Shown: positions 63,575-64,000 of the stretch, one piece after another
Position numbering within the stretch: position 1 is the stretch's first letter
How the letters are laid out: each line of letters begins with the position of its first letter
Origin: an uncultured Spirochaetales bacterium
GTDB taxonomy: Bacteria > Spirochaetota > Spirochaetia > Sphaerochaetales > Sphaerochaetaceae
Direction of reading: 5' to 3'
NCBI GenBank assembly: GCA_944388965.1
Contig: CALXKL010000002.1
Coordinates: 1-64,000 of the forward strand
DNA length: 64,000 nt
Program-made: the position numbers and the translations under genes
Notes under the pieces: model-generated
Told to the model about the DNA's origin: nothing
Database searches by the model: none
Seen by the model: the letters and a program-made list of their open reading frames with translations, nothing else

Positions 63575-64000
63575 TCAGATGAGTCCCGCCCCGAGGTATA
63601 CGGACAGGCGGATGAGATCGCTGAACACGCCACCGGCCGTCACCTGCGGACCGGCGCCCGGTCCCTTGATGACCAGCGGCTGCTGAAAATAGCGGGCAGT
63701 GGTGAACGCTATGATGTTGTCACTTCCACCGGCCTGGGCGAATGGATGCGACATCGGCAGCGCCGAAAGCGACACCGAACATCTTCCGTTCTCCACACAG
63801 CCGATGTACCTGAGCACCTTGCCTTCCCTCTTCGCCTCGTCGTAGCGCCTCTTCATGTCCTCGTCGATCTCGCCGATGCGCGAGAGGAACTCCTCCTTGG
63901 AGACGTTCCTCAGGCTCTCCGGAACGAGCGACTGGACGGCGAAGTCGCCAAGCTCCACCCGGCTTCCGATTTCGCGGGCGAGGATGACCGTCTTTCTCGC
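63575..64000 (-). CDS. thrA: ThrA-type homoserine dehydrogenase C-terminus (cut by window edge)
   Basis: The last 141 residues of a homoserine dehydrogenase that runs off the window. ARKTVILAREIG at the edge, EGKVLRYIGCVENGRCSVSL and GPGAGPQVTAGGVFSDLIRL at the end match the C-terminal part of bifunctional aspartokinase/homoserine dehydrogenase (E. coli ThrA/MetL). The kinase half would lie outside, so bifunctionality is inferred. It forms an operon with thrC. Confidence 0.85.
   Translation of the reverse strand, partial: ARKTVILAREIGSRVELGDFAVQSLVPESLRNVSKEEFLSRIGEIDEDMKRRYDEAKREGKVLRYIGCVENGRCSVSLSALPMSHPFAQAGGSDNIIAFTTARYFQQPLVIKGPGAGPQVTAGGVFSDLIRLSVYLGAGLI

Overview
The window looks like a diderm, lipoprotein-rich anaerobe, most plausibly a gut-associated spirochaete (Spirochaetota). 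The pointers are seven predicted exported lipoproteins built from FnIII/Big-like modules or short anchors, several outer-membrane beta-barrel-like proteins, a MutL of the endonuclease type, a flavodoxin/DUF3793 pair, Rpn-type nuclease/transposase genes, heavy use of AGG for arginine, and tRNA genes without an encoded CCA. No rRNA or species marker is present, so the assignment is an inference. Most genes are GC-rich; the accessory stretches are visibly more AT-rich.

Layout. 0-2.4 kb is a decay zone: the start of an IS transposase, the tail of a C5 DNA methyltransferase, two wrecked copies of a RelE-type toxin / XRE antitoxin pair, an intact VapBC pair, and a 140-bp inverted repeat that includes the 3' half of tRNA-Gly. 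2.35-2.8 kb is a five-tRNA operon. 2.9-5.1 kb holds a 2-hydroxyacid dehydrogenase and a flavodoxin/DUF3793 pair. 5.4-8.2 kb is a diaminobutyrate aminotransferase/decarboxylase pair (1,3-diaminopropane route). 8.3-12.6 kb is tig-clpP-clpX-nrnA, ended by a clear terminator. 13.9-20.9 kb is a six-gene sugar operon (esterase, ABC importer, xylulokinase, ROK repressor) that fits use of xylose or decorated xylo-oligosaccharides. 21-38.5 kb is compact housekeeping: rdgB, pepF, an HD hydrolase, ttcA-like, mutL, a DHOD-like protein with an acyltransferase, cysS with an ECF sigma/anti-sigma pair, murB, plus exported beta-rich proteins. 38.7-44.7 kb has ackA and galK flanking an AT-rich island with two broken Rpn genes and a short RecQ.

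44.8-60.5 kb is the most distinctive part: a divergent surface locus. A six-gene leftward operon (four lipoproteins and two barrel-like proteins, several with 4-nt overlaps) faces a two-gene rightward operon of large paralogous Big/FnIII lipoproteins, with back-to-back promoters between them and another small lipoprotein at the right end. Several of these proteins seem to share a C-terminal module. None has a function I can name; I regard this locus as the best candidate for an undescribed system. The right end has an orphan FeoB-associated-type Cys-rich peptide, a MATE transporter, and thrC with the tail of thrA.

Gene packing is tight. Convergent pairs overlap at their stops, twice sharing a single CTAG. 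Several genes have a -10-like hexamer only 6-8 nt before the ATG and no Shine-Dalgarno, suggesting leaderless transcripts.
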